Shown: piece by piece, positions 25,664 to 34,407 of the stretch
How positions within the stretch are numbered: position 1 is the stretch's first letter
Layout of the letters: each line of letters starts with the position of its first letter
Assembly (NCBI RefSeq): GCF_000023065.1
Contig: NC_012691.1
Location: forward strand, 1,408,501 to 1,472,500
Direction: 5' to 3'
DNA length: 64,000 bases
DNA from: Tolumonas auensis DSM 9187
GTDB taxonomy: Bacteria > Pseudomonadota > Gammaproteobacteria > Enterobacterales > Aeromonadaceae
Translations under genes and position numbers: made by a program
The notes under the pieces: model-generated
The model's input: only the letters and a program-made list of their open reading frames with translations
What the model was told of the DNA's origin: nothing
The model's database searches: none

Positions 25664-26382
25664 TATTTCTGTTGCTGTTTCGCTTTTTTCTTATCACGGA
25701 CCCAATAAACAGAACCATTTGTCTTTTTCATCTCAAACAAGTCGATGGCCATAAACAAATCACTTAATTTTTTGAAACCGTAATTTCTTTGGTCGAAGGA
25801 TGCATGATTGGATATGTGAGAACCGATAGGACTAAGTCTGGCCCAACCATCATCTTCTTCTACAGCTTCAATCGCTTGGCGTAGTAAGTTAATTAATTTT
25901 GTATCACTTTTGATGCTACGAGGTGGTTTAGCAACAGTAATGTTTTGTTCAACCTGTTGATCTAAAAATAAAAATCTAGAACAACTATTAACGAAAGCAA
26001 CAGGAGCTTTTCGTTCGCCGAAACCTATTACAAATTTGCCATCCGATAATGTCCGAGTAACAAGTGGCGTAAAATCGCAATCAGAAGAAACCAGGCAGAT
26101 AATGTCTACTTTCTTGGTATATAGCACATCCATAACATCAATGACTAAAGCCATATCTGTTGCGTTTTTACCTTTGGTTAGATCAAACTGTTGAATTGGC
26201 TGAATAGCGTATTCATGAAGTACGTCTTCCCATGATTTCAATGTTGGATTTTTCCAGTTTCCGTATGCTTTTCTTATATTAACGACACCATATCGAGCAA
26301 GTTCAGATAAAACCATATCTATTCTTGCTGCTGGCGCATTATCAGCATCTATAAAAAGAGCTATTTTTTCGTTTGATTGCAA
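25663..26382 (-). CDS. NYN (PIN-like) nuclease with C-terminal OST-HTH/LOTUS domain
   Basis: A 239-residue protein. The NYN domain spans residues 1-150, with IALFIDADNAPAARID, GKNATDMALVIDVMDVL and DIICLVSSDCDFTPLVTRTL providing the acidic residues of a PIN-like metal-dependent RNase. Residues about 165-230 (LLRQAIEAVEEDDGWARLS, RNYGFKKLSDLFMAIDLFEM) form an OST-HTH/LOTUS domain, which in eukaryotes binds RNA. The C-terminus is a basic KKKAKQQQK. A cassette gene: its stop touches the R'' box of attC 25587-25663 and another attC lies just upstream. Confidence 0.85.
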   Translation of the reverse strand: MQSNEKIALFIDADNAPAARIDMVLSELARYGVVNIRKAYGNWKNPTLKSWEDVLHEYAIQPIQQFDLTKGKNATDMALVIDVMDVLYTKKVDIICLVSSDCDFTPLVTRTLSDGKFVIGFGERKAPVAFVNSCSRFLFLDQQVEQNITVAKPPRSIKSDTKLINLLRQAIEAVEEDDGWARLSPIGSHISNHASFDQRNYGFKKLSDLFMAIDLFEMKKTNGSVYWVRDKKKAKQQQK

Positions 26383-26398
26383 ATTAACTCTCCAAAGA

Positions 26399-26458
26399 GC
26401 TTAACTTTGACTTAAATGGCGGCACGTAGTGCCGTCCAGTTTCAAGTTTTTGTTATAT
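26399..26458 (-). repeat. attC recombination site of the AbiGi-like cassette
   Basis: A 60-base attC. On the minus strand, R'' ATATAAC, unpaired AAAA, L'' ACTTGAAA, hairpin, L' TTTAAGT, unpaired CAAA, R' GTTAAGC (a perfect GTTRRRY). L'' and L' pair with one bulged G. The hairpin core GGCGGCACGTAGTGCCGTCC (26418-26437) also pairs with one extra base. The stop codon of the upstream gene lies inside the R'' box. Confidence 0.9.
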
Positions 26459-27253
26459 TTGTGGATGTATCATGATATCTGGAGTTCTAGTCCATGAGGT
26501 TTTTAACTTTTCACACACGTAATCGCCGATTTCTGACGTTGGGACAATTATTGATAATATATCTTGTTCGGTGAATTCTACATGGTCACCAACTGATTTT
26601 GTAATTATCCGAGCTTCTTGTTCAGATTCAAAATCATACCCAACAGGATATCTTGAGTATGTTATTTTTTCTATTGTAGTGTTGCCATTGGTTTGCTTAA
26701 TGTGTAGTGGTGCGAAAAGGCTATTAAATTCAGGCCATAATATAGATGGTTTTCTGAAATGTGTGATTTTATTTGTAAGCTGTTCTAATTTATCTGAATC
26801 GTTGCTATTCATCGCTTTATTGCATTCAATAACTAAATTGTCTTTTTCTAAGTTTGGTAGTTTGTAATAAAATACTTTAGTGACATTAAGTCTTTTTCTG
26901 AAAGAATCAGTAAATGAAATTCCAAGTTTTCCGTAGTGCTCAGTTGGATGCCATGATTTTAGTTTTTTAAATGGTATGTCCACAAAACAAATCATTGGTA
27001 TGTCGTTTGGAAGCAATGCAACAGGTGGTGATTTAACATATTTTTCGAAACTTATTGAACCATCATTATTGGTTACTACTGAATCAGGATCGGCCATTAA
27101 TGCAGTAGGAGAGTTCATTATCGGTAAAAATTCAGGACATATGAATGATTTTAATTGTTTTGGTATAAGTATGTGATCAATAAAACTATCTGTTTGTTCT
27201 CTGAGTTTGCCTTCTCTATGCAAACCACCAAACCCAAAGTGCATTAATGGCAT
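26453..27253 (-). CDS. AbiGi-like (putative abortive-infection) protein
   Basis: A 266-residue soluble protein. The stretch PMICFVDIPFKKLKSW followed by HYGKLGISFTDSF resembles the conserved block of the AbiGi family (putative antitoxin part of the lactococcal AbiG abortive-infection system), recalled from memory. The opening MPLMHFGFGGLHREGKL and DFESEQEARIITKS fit the same fold. No AbiGii-like toxin is beside it. ATG 27253 has AGGAA upstream. The cassette begins at GTTATAT (27273-27279) and ends at attC 26399-26458. It could instead be another family sharing this block. Confidence 0.5.
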   Translation of the reverse strand: MPLMHFGFGGLHREGKLREQTDSFIDHILIPKQLKSFICPEFLPIMNSPTALMADPDSVVTNNDGSISFEKYVKSPPVALLPNDIPMICFVDIPFKKLKSWHPTEHYGKLGISFTDSFRKRLNVTKVFYYKLPNLEKDNLVIECNKAMNSNDSDKLEQLTNKITHFRKPSILWPEFNSLFAPLHIKQTNGNTTIEKITYSRYPVGYDFESEQEARIITKSVGDHVEFTEQDILSIIVPTSEIGDYVCEKLKTSWTRTPDIMIHPQI

Positions 27254-27609
27254 ATATATTCCTCTAATTACAAATATAACAATTTATTACCCGGACTAAT
27301 TCCCATAACAAACTTCTATTAAACATCAAATCCGGAAGTATTCCGTATTCACTGTCATATCAAAATAGAGCACCAAAAGCGAAAACCCCACACTTCAGAA
27401 ATGCAAAGCTACCGCACTGACTGTCGGTATCAGAACCCGGGCTTCCTGCTGGTGTTGTTGGATTATTCCTGTCATGAATAACAGCCTAAGACATGTTTGA
27501 CGCTGTTGGCAATTGAAACCTGAGGGGCGGGGATGATCTGGATCAAGGGGAGGGGATAAACGAATACCCCATACGACGCATAGCCATACGGGGTATATAA
27601 AGCGCGGGA
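27254..27609. other. 356-base gene-free boundary between cassette array and cvfB
   Basis: The minus-strand R'-like GTTATAT at 27273-27279 marks the start of the first visible cassette. Beyond it I see no intact attC or attI and no integrase. An inverted repeat ATACCCC/GGGGTAT (27564-27570 and 27590-27596), loop of 19 bases, lies after cvfB without a T-run. Nothing else is recognisable. Confidence 0.5.
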
Positions 27610-28437
27610 TTAATTCAGGCGGATGCCGTCGTCTTCAATGGTGATCAGGCCTTGTTTGAACAGACCGCCAATGGCTTTCTTGAAGGTGCCTTTACTCATG
27701 CTGAATTGTGAGTAAATCAGCTCTGGTGAGCTTTTATCGCCGACTGGCAGGAAGCCGCCTTGTTTTTGCAGACGAACCAGGATTTTTTCACCGGCTTCAT
27801 CTTTACGTGCCAGGCCGGGTTTGTTCAGGGTGACATCCAGCTTGCCATCGTCATGGATCTTTTTGATGTAGCCCTTCGTGCGCTGACCGATTTTGATGTT
27901 CGTGAAAATTTCGTTGTAGAAAATCAGGCCCCAGAACTTCTTGTTCACGATCACTTTATAACCAAGATCGGTCTGTTCGCAGATCAGCAAATCAACTTCT
28001 TCCCATTGCTCATAACGTGGCATTTCAATGCTCAGGTAATGATCCAACCGGCTGGTCGCCGTAGGGCGGCTTTCACGATCCAGATAGACATACACCACAT
28101 AGGTGTGGCCCAGCTGCATTGGTTTGGCCTGTTCATTGGCAGGAACAAACAGATCTTTTTTCATGCCCCAGTCAAGGAAGGCACCGATACGGCTGGCGGA
28201 AATCACTTTCATTCCGGCGAATTCACCGACTTGTGCCAGAGGCTTGTCGGTGCTGACTACCAGCTCTCCGTCACCATCCAGATAAGGGAATACCGGCAGA
28301 GCGTCGCCTTCTTTGATGTGTTCCGGTAGCTGACTTTGCGGAACAAAGGCTTGTCCTAAGTCGTCTGCATCCAACCAGGCACCTTTTTCATCGATTTTAA
28401 TTACTGGGAGGGAGTTCATGCGGCCAAGTTGGATCAT
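27610..28437 (-). CDS. cvfB: S1-domain RNA-binding protein CvfB
   Basis: A 275-residue protein of the CvfB/YitL family, with three S1-like OB folds and a C-terminal winged helix. Visible blocks are GQAFVPQSQLPEHIKEGD, the second S1 fold with GAFLDWGMKKDLFVPANEQ and GRTKGYIKKI in the third, then FSMSKGTFKKAIGGLFKQGLITI as the wing. In Gram-positive bacteria CvfB regulates virulence through RNA binding; in gammaproteobacteria the role is not clear. A single leftward gene and the first core gene to the right of the cassette array. Confidence 0.88.
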   Translation of the reverse strand: MIQLGRMNSLPVIKIDEKGAWLDADDLGQAFVPQSQLPEHIKEGDALPVFPYLDGDGELVVSTDKPLAQVGEFAGMKVISASRIGAFLDWGMKKDLFVPANEQAKPMQLGHTYVVYVYLDRESRPTATSRLDHYLSIEMPRYEQWEEVDLLICEQTDLGYKVIVNKKFWGLIFYNEIFTNIKIGQRTKGYIKKIHDDGKLDVTLNKPGLARKDEAGEKILVRLQKQGGFLPVGDKSSPELIYSQFSMSKGTFKKAIGGLFKQGLITIEDDGIRLN

Positions 28438-28694
28438 AATGCTGGTCTCTTTGACAAAAAAACATAACAGATAGAGATGAATGATATCACTTCAGCTCAA
28501 AAGCCGGTGAATTTTACTGCCCGGATATCTTTATGCCATGTGTTAAAAGGTATTTAATGGGATGGTTTAGTGATACATATGCCAATTCTAATTAAAAAAA
28601 TGAATAGGAAAATCAGGTTGCTTTTTATCCGGCAGACTTTGTGTAAAGCTGATAATAATCCGGCTATTCAGCTATCTGTGGCGGAAGCGTGCTT

Positions 28695-30326
28695 ATGAAG
28701 AAAAATGTTTACTGGTTGTACTTGTTTTTCACATTCCCGTCTCTGTTTTCTCTTGGTGTGCATGCTAACGCCAATCTAACCGCTAATTCGTCTTCAGCCA
28801 TGCCGATTGTCAGTGATGCGTATTTTTCCATGGTCGCAGATGCCTTGCTCGGTCTGGCTATTATCCTGGCTATCTATTTTTTCTGCCGGAATCGCCGGTT
28901 AACGCGCCGGTTGGAAAAAAGCCGGCAGCAGGAAGATCAGCTGCGTACCCTTTATGCCGCCATCGATCAGAGCCCTGCCTCGGTTGTGATCGCAGGGCTG
29001 GATGCCAATATCCGGTATGTAAATCCGAGTTTTACCGAGATCACCGGATACTCACTGCATGAGGTGATGGGGCACAATCCCAGTGTGCTGCATTCTGGCC
29101 TGACCAGCCCGGATGTTTACGATGAAATGTGGCACAAACTGACTCATGGTGAAAGCTGGTCTGGCGAGTTTATTAACCGGCGGAAAAACGGGGAAGTCTA
29201 TTGGGAACAGGCCCATATTTCACCGGTATTCAATGATGACGGCGAAGTCACCCAGTATGTTGCGGTGAAACTGGATATTACGGATCGGAAACGCCGGGAA
29301 CAGCATGAACAGGCACATAACCGGGTATTAGAGTTGTTATCCAAAGGCGCTCCTCTGGATAAAATTCTGCTGGCGATAGTAAAGAGCGTGGAAACCGAGT
29401 ATCCGGAAATGATGTGCTCGATTTTATTGCTCGATAAAGAAGGTAAACACCTGCTTACCGGCGCAACGCCCAGTCTGCCGGACTTTTACAACGAAGCGAT
29501 AAACGGCATTGAGATTGGTATCGGTGCGGGTTCCTGCGGCACGGCGGCATTTACCGGAAAGCGCGTCATAGTAGAGGATATTGCTACCCATCCGTATTGG
29601 GCGGCTTATCGCGAGCTAACAACCCTGGCCGGCTTGGGTGCCTGCTGGTCGGAACCCATCTATGGTTCTGCGGATAAAGTGCTGGGTACTTTTGCTATTT
29701 ATCATCATGACCGGCATTCGCCCAAGCCGGAAGATATCAAGCTGATAGAGGCATCCGCGAATCTGGCGGCCATTGCGATCGAGCGTTATCACGCGGTGGA
29801 AGCGTTGCGGCAAAGCGAAGAGAAACATCGACGGCTGGCGCATTATGATGTGCTGACCGGATTGCCGACCCGGGTGCTGTTTTCCGACCGTCTGAAGCAG
29901 GCCATGCGCTCAGCAAAACGGAACAAGAAAAATCTGGCGCTGATGTTTCTTGATCTGGATAAATTCAAGCCGGTCAATGACACATTCGGGCATGCAGTCG
30001 GCGATCGGTTGCTGAAAGAGGTCGCCAGCCGGATGCTGGGTTGTGTGCGTGAATCTGACACCGTCTGCCGGATCGGTGGGGATGAGTTTGTGATCCTGCT
30101 GCATGATGTCGCAGATGCGGAGAGTGCTTTCAATGTGGCGGAAAAGATCCGTCAGGCGCTGAATCAACCCTTCAAGCTTGCCGGTCATCAGATGAACATT
30201 TCCTGCAGTATTGGTATTGCGCTTTATCCTGAAAATGGCGTTGATGAACGGACGCTGACCAAAAATGCCGATATGGCGATGTATCGGGCGAAAGAAAATG
30301 GCCGGGATCAGGCTCAGGTGTTTTAA
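28695..30326 (+). CDS. diguanylate cyclase with PAS and GAF domains
   Basis: A 543-residue membrane-bound enzyme that makes cyclic di-GMP. A signal-like first segment and one transmembrane helix (MVADALLGLAIILAIYFFC) are followed by PAS (about residues 90-200, DQSPASVVIAGLDANIRYVN), GAF (about 215-365) and GGDEF. The active site is RIGGDEF, with the inhibitory I-site RESD five residues before it, so product inhibition is expected. I start at ATG 28695, with GGAAG seven bases upstream. yaeQ follows after 35 bases. Confidence 0.9.
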   Translation: MKKNVYWLYLFFTFPSLFSLGVHANANLTANSSSAMPIVSDAYFSMVADALLGLAIILAIYFFCRNRRLTRRLEKSRQQEDQLRTLYAAIDQSPASVVIAGLDANIRYVNPSFTEITGYSLHEVMGHNPSVLHSGLTSPDVYDEMWHKLTHGESWSGEFINRRKNGEVYWEQAHISPVFNDDGEVTQYVAVKLDITDRKRREQHEQAHNRVLELLSKGAPLDKILLAIVKSVETEYPEMMCSILLLDKEGKHLLTGATPSLPDFYNEAINGIEIGIGAGSCGTAAFTGKRVIVEDIATHPYWAAYRELTTLAGLGACWSEPIYGSADKVLGTFAIYHHDRHSPKPEDIKLIEASANLAAIAIERYHAVEALRQSEEKHRRLAHYDVLTGLPTRVLFSDRLKQAMRSAKRNKKNLALMFLDLDKFKPVNDTFGHAVGDRLLKEVASRMLGCVRESDTVCRIGGDEFVILLHDVADAESAFNVAEKIRQALNQPFKLAGHQMNISCSIGIALYPENGVDERTLTKNADMAMYRAKENGRDQAQVF

Positions 30327-30361
30327 ACTACGTTACTTCCTGATTATTACTAAGGTTTCTG

Positions 30362-30910
30362 ATGGCACTGAAAGCCACTATTTTCAAGGCAACGCTGAAT
30401 ATTGCTGACATCGATCGCGGGGTTTACCTCGATACGACCCTGACGCTGGCGCGTCACCCTTCCGAGACAGATCAACGCCTGATTGTGCGTCTGCTGGCCT
30501 GGGCACTGAATGCCGATGAGGCGCTGGTGTTTACCAAAGGGCTCTGCGCCGATGACGAGCCGGAACTATGGCTGAAGAGTCTGCATGGCGGTATCGATCA
30601 CTGGATTGATGTTGGTTTGCCTGATGAACGCCGTCTGAAGAAAGCCTGTAACCGCTCAGAACAGGTCACACTTTATACCTATGCTGGCCGCAGCGTTGAT
30701 CTCTGGTGGCAGCAGAATGGCGCGTTGCTCAGTAAACAGGACAATCTGCGTATCATTGATTTACCGGAAGAAGAACTTGCACCGCTGGTCGCGCTGGCTG
30801 AGCGGAATATGCAATGGCAGGTGACGATCAGCGAAGGTCAACTGTTTATCAGTGCCGGTGACGCGAATATCGGTCTGACTCCGGTAACACGGAAGGATTG
30901 GGCGCAATAA
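30362..30910 (+). CDS. yaeQ: YaeQ family protein
   Basis: A 182-residue protein of the YaeQ family, which has a PD-(D/E)XK-like nuclease fold but no proven activity. The N-terminus MALKATIFKATLNIADIDRG and the middle FTKGLCADDEPELWLKSLHGGIDHWIDVGLPDERRLKKAC are diagnostic. E. coli YaeQ (181 residues) can suppress an rfaH defect in some settings. It follows the diguanylate cyclase by 35 bases and is convergent with the Gfo/Idh gene, 19 bases apart. Confidence 0.92.
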   Translation: MALKATIFKATLNIADIDRGVYLDTTLTLARHPSETDQRLIVRLLAWALNADEALVFTKGLCADDEPELWLKSLHGGIDHWIDVGLPDERRLKKACNRSEQVTLYTYAGRSVDLWWQQNGALLSKQDNLRIIDLPEEELAPLVALAERNMQWQVTISEGQLFISAGDANIGLTPVTRKDWAQ

Positions 30911-30929
30911 GCTGCGCCCCTGAAGCGGC

Positions 30930-31919
30930 TTACGCGTTTTTATCTGCGGCAAATATCAGGCCGGTTTGCTGGCGGATAGTCTGCATGACTTCCGCCACCT
31001 GCAGCGCCAGCGTATAGCTGTTCAGCCCGGATTCCGTTTTTCCCTGCTGAATGGTGGCAATGAATTCTGCCAGTTCATACTGCATCGGGTGCACCGACTG
31101 CGGCACGGTAATATCCTCTTCGTACCCGTCCCGGTAGATAATTTTCACGGCGTTCTGTTGTGAAATATGTTCAATCAGAATTGACCCTTCCTCACCCTGA
31201 ATTTCGGATGGTGTGCGCATATCACTTATCTTGGAATAAGAGACCGTGGCTACCAGATCATCATAGGTCAGCAGGGCAGAGCCCATCCCATCCACGCCGG
31301 TATGTAACATCACGGCACTGGCCTTGATGCTTGCCGGCATACCAAACAGATCGATCACCGGATACAGCGCATAAACACCCAGATCCATCAGTGCGCCGTT
31401 GGATAATTCCGGCCGGAAGGCATTCAGGATCTCGCCGGCTTTAAACTTGTCGTAGCGGGAAGAGTATTGGCAGTAGTGGCTTTGCACATAGCGGATCTTG
31501 CCAATTTTATGCAGGTGTTTTTTCAGCGATAAATAGTTCGGCAACGTCGGTGTTTTCATGGCTTCCATCAGCAAGACGCCATTCTGACGGGCGGTTTCCA
31601 CCATTTTCTGTGCTTCAGGCAGATTCGAACAGAGTGGTTTTTCGCATAACACATGCTTGCCACTTTCCAGAAACAGGCAGGTTTGTTCGCAGTGCAGCGC
31701 ATTCGGGCTGGCGATATAAACGGCATCGATATCGGCAGAGGTCGCCATCTCTTCAAGGTCATCGAAGGTATAGGTTGCGCCGTATTTCTCTGCGAACTCG
31801 GTGGCTTTATCAAGCGAACGGGAGTAAACCGCTGTTAACTGAAAACCCGCGACTTGCTGCGCGGCAGCTAAAAAAGATTCTGTAATGGTATTGGTGCCGA
31901 TGATGCCGAATCTGATCAT
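30930..31919 (-). CDS. Gfo/Idh/MocA-family oxidoreductase
   Basis: A 329-residue NAD(P)-dependent dehydrogenase. The Rossmann motif is MIRFGIIGTNTITESFLAAA, and the catalytic-lysine motif is LCEKPLCSN near residue 95. The second domain includes YCQYSSRYDKFK and GALMDLGVYALYP, as in YhhX/MviM-like or dimeric dihydrodiol-dehydrogenase-like members. Unlike the other family member at 4448-5419, this one stands alone. Substrate, probably a sugar or cyclic polyol, cannot be assigned. Confidence 0.85.
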   Translation of the reverse strand: MIRFGIIGTNTITESFLAAAQQVAGFQLTAVYSRSLDKATEFAEKYGATYTFDDLEEMATSADIDAVYIASPNALHCEQTCLFLESGKHVLCEKPLCSNLPEAQKMVETARQNGVLLMEAMKTPTLPNYLSLKKHLHKIGKIRYVQSHYCQYSSRYDKFKAGEILNAFRPELSNGALMDLGVYALYPVIDLFGMPASIKASAVMLHTGVDGMGSALLTYDDLVATVSYSKISDMRTPSEIQGEEGSILIEHISQQNAVKIIYRDGYEEDITVPQSVHPMQYELAEFIATIQQGKTESGLNSYTLALQVAEVMQTIRQQTGLIFAADKNA

Positions 31920-32066
31920 GATGCTTTGCCCTGCACGTTAATTACTGGAAAAGTAGGTGTTATTTACTGGCGATTAAGAGTATGTAATTCGATACTGTAA
32001 GTTAATAACTCATTCAGCGCCATCTGCTTTTCTGATGTCAGGCGTTGCTAAACGGGAGCTGAAAGT

Positions 32067-34322
32067 ATGGATAAAATCACAAAGTATTCGCTCTATTCTG
32101 TGGGGGCCGTCGTCGCTTTAATTGCCGGGGGCGCCGTTTACGTTACAGCTACCTTTGATGCCAATTCACTGAAACCGCGCTTAGAGTCGCTGGTGAAAGC
32201 GGAAAAACAGCGGACACTTAAATTCAATGGTCCTCTCAGTTTGTCGCTGTTTCCAAAACCGGGTATCACCGTTTCCGACGTCAGCTTATCAGAGCGAAAC
32301 TCAGACACGCAGTTTGCTCATATTACGGATGCCCGTCTGGTCATGCAGTTCTGGCCATTGTTATCGAAAAAAATTGTGATTGATGAAGTGGATGTGCAGG
32401 GGGCGACCATTAATCTGCTCAGGAATAAAACCGGGCAGTACAACTTTGCGGATCTGATGGAGAACGGGAAAAAATCAGCGATAAAAGAAACCATTCCTGA
32501 AATTGCGACTGACTCGGAAACAACAACCGGGGCGTCTCCGGCGACCGGCTTTCGTCTGTCACAATTCAACATCGCTAAAAGCAGTATCAAGTATGTGGAT
32601 CAGCAGTCAGGGCAACAGCTAATGCTGAGTGATTTGTCACTTTTTGGTGATGGCATCACTGTGGCGGGGGCTGAACATATTGATTTCAGTTCCCGGTTAC
32701 AAAGCCCGTCACCGGCGCTTGATCTGCGCATCAACACGAAACTGGATCGTCTGAATTTTGATCAGAAAACCGGTCAGCTGCTTTTGGATGGACTGCATAA
32801 TGTAGTGGATGGCAAAGCCGATAAAGATGCGCTGAAACTGACACTGACGGCGCCTAAGCTATTCATCAAAGATAATGCGGCTACGGCAGATACGATGGTT
32901 ATTTCCGCTTTACTGAGCGGTGCTGCCCGTAAGGTGGATGCCAATTTCAAACTGGACGGCGTTTCGGGCGATAGTCAGCAGTTCAAAGCACGGGCATTAA
33001 AACTGGATCTGACGGCAAATCAGGGTGATCAGGCGGTAAAAATGGCAGTAAACAGCCCGGTTAACTTCAAACTGGCAACCCAGACCCTCAATCTGGCGCA
33101 ACTGGCGATCAGAGGTGATGTCACCAGCGGCGAGATGAAAGCCGTGCCGGTGGATCTGTCGGGCAAACTGAATGCGGACCTGAAGGCACAGCAGGTGAAT
33201 ACGGTGATGAAGGGTTCGCTTGATCACAACACGCTTGATTTCAGTGCGGATATTAAAGGCTTCAAAAATCCGTTTATTCGTTTCGATGTGAAGGCGCAGT
33301 CGCTGGATCTGAATCGATATATGACGGCCGGAAAATCAGCCGATGGTAGCAGCAATAAGACTGATGCCGGGGCAGGCACAGGCGATACAGGCACTAAAGC
33401 ACCGGCAACCAAAGTGGATCTCTCCGGTCTGAATGCGCTGAATATGGACGGCCAGCTGAGCCTCGGTCAGTTGAAATATGCCGCGGTCAATGCACGGGAT
33501 GTCCGCCTAGCCGTCAAGGCGCAAAAAGGATTGCTCTCGGTGCCAACGCTCAGCCTGAAAGCGTTTGGTGGTGCTATCGCCGCCAGTGGAACCGCAACCA
33601 CGACGGCCAGCCCCCGGTTCACGGTGAAACCGGATATCACCGGTGTTGATATCTATGCGCTGCTCAAACAGTTTGCCGGTTTTGAAAAGATTGAGGGTAA
33701 AGCAACCGTGAATGGCAGTTTAGCCATGCAGGGCGGCGATACGACGGCACTGAAAAACAGCCTGACGGGTAATTTAAATACCAGGGTCGATGATGGGGCA
33801 TGGCGGGGTATCAATATCGCGAAAACCATCCGCGAAGCCAAAGCAGCCATATCCGGCCTGAAAGGTGGCGAACAGTCGGTGACGACAAGTAATGTGGAGA
33901 AAACGGATTTCACCGAATTAACGGCGTCAATTCTGTTTAATCAGGGCGTGGCAACGAATAAAGATCTGGCGATGAAATCACCGTTGTTGCGGGTAAGCGG
34001 TGAGGGTGACGTTAATCTGAAAACGGACAAGATCAATTATCTGCTGAAGGCGGTGCTGGTGGATACCAGTAAAGGTCAGATGGGTAAGGATCGTGATCAG
34101 TTGCATGGGGTAACGGTTCCGATCCGGATAAAAGGTTCTACGTCCGCACCGAAATACTCGCTTGATCTGACTGCGGCGATCAAAGAAAACGCCGGCGCAG
34201 AACTGGAAGCGAAAAAGCAGGAAGTAAAACAGAAGCTGGAAGAGAAAAAACAGGAAGCTCAGCAAAAACTGGAACAAAAAGCCGGTGATGCGCTCTCTGA
34301 AGGGCTGAAGAAATTGTTCTGA
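32067..34322 (+). CDS. AsmA-family protein (outer-membrane biogenesis / lipid transport)
   Basis: A 751-residue protein anchored by one N-terminal helix (YSLYSVGAVVALIAGGAVYV) with the rest in the periplasm. The N-terminal AsmA domain shows FDANSLKPRLESLVKAEKQRTLKFNGPLSLSLFPKPGITV; the C-terminal AsmA_2 region contains DGAWRGINIAKTIREAKAAI and LRVSGEGDVNLKTDKINYLLKA. AsmA-like proteins are bridge-like lipid carriers that affect outer-membrane assembly. It ends in an unusual 50-residue Lys/Glu/Gln coiled coil (KKQEVKQKLEEKKQEAQQ). Preceded by GGGAGCTGAA. Confidence 0.88.
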   Translation: MDKITKYSLYSVGAVVALIAGGAVYVTATFDANSLKPRLESLVKAEKQRTLKFNGPLSLSLFPKPGITVSDVSLSERNSDTQFAHITDARLVMQFWPLLSKKIVIDEVDVQGATINLLRNKTGQYNFADLMENGKKSAIKETIPEIATDSETTTGASPATGFRLSQFNIAKSSIKYVDQQSGQQLMLSDLSLFGDGITVAGAEHIDFSSRLQSPSPALDLRINTKLDRLNFDQKTGQLLLDGLHNVVDGKADKDALKLTLTAPKLFIKDNAATADTMVISALLSGAARKVDANFKLDGVSGDSQQFKARALKLDLTANQGDQAVKMAVNSPVNFKLATQTLNLAQLAIRGDVTSGEMKAVPVDLSGKLNADLKAQQVNTVMKGSLDHNTLDFSADIKGFKNPFIRFDVKAQSLDLNRYMTAGKSADGSSNKTDAGAGTGDTGTKAPATKVDLSGLNALNMDGQLSLGQLKYAAVNARDVRLAVKAQKGLLSVPTLSLKAFGGAIAASGTATTTASPRFTVKPDITGVDIYALLKQFAGFEKIEGKATVNGSLAMQGGDTTALKNSLTGNLNTRVDDGAWRGINIAKTIREAKAAISGLKGGEQSVTTSNVEKTDFTELTASILFNQGVATNKDLAMKSPLLRVSGEGDVNLKTDKINYLLKAVLVDTSKGQMGKDRDQLHGVTVPIRIKGSTSAPKYSLDLTAAIKENAGAELEAKKQEVKQKLEEKKQEAQQKLEQKAGDALSEGLKKLF

Positions 34323-34328
34323 AATGAG

Positions 34329-34390
34329 AAAAAAGCCACCGCATAGTGCAAACAAATAGTGCAAACAAGTGTAGAGGCAAATGCGGTGGC
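34329..34390 (-). terminator. ppsA rho-independent terminator with a repeat-bearing loop
   Basis: The inverted repeat GCCACCGCAT (34335-34344) / ATGCGGTGGC (34381-34390) is followed on the minus strand by TTTTTT, so it terminates ppsA. The 36-base loop contains a perfect tandem repeat ATAGTGCAAACAA (34343-34355 and 34356-34368). Confidence 0.8.
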
Positions 34391-34407
34391 AAACGGACTA
34401 TTCTTAA

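Larger units (their letters stand above)
22558..27279 (-). mobile_element. integron gene-cassette array without integrase (CALIN-like)
   Basis: Six to seven leftward genes are separated by attC-type sites. Two sites have the full attC architecture, one keeps the hairpin, one is a remnant. Each hairpin carries a 20-base core like GGCGGCACGTAGTGCCGTCC. Genes lie head-to-tail in the orientation expected of cassettes (gene then attC). Base composition is more A+T-rich than both flanks. No integrase gene or attI was found within the window; the right boundary is an R'-like GTTATAT (27273-27279, minus strand). The left boundary is uncertain. Confidence 0.75.

Noticed and set aside
27564-27596. Terminator for cvfB (ATACCCC/GGGGTAT hairpin)
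   Set aside because: The loop is long and no T-run follows on either strand.
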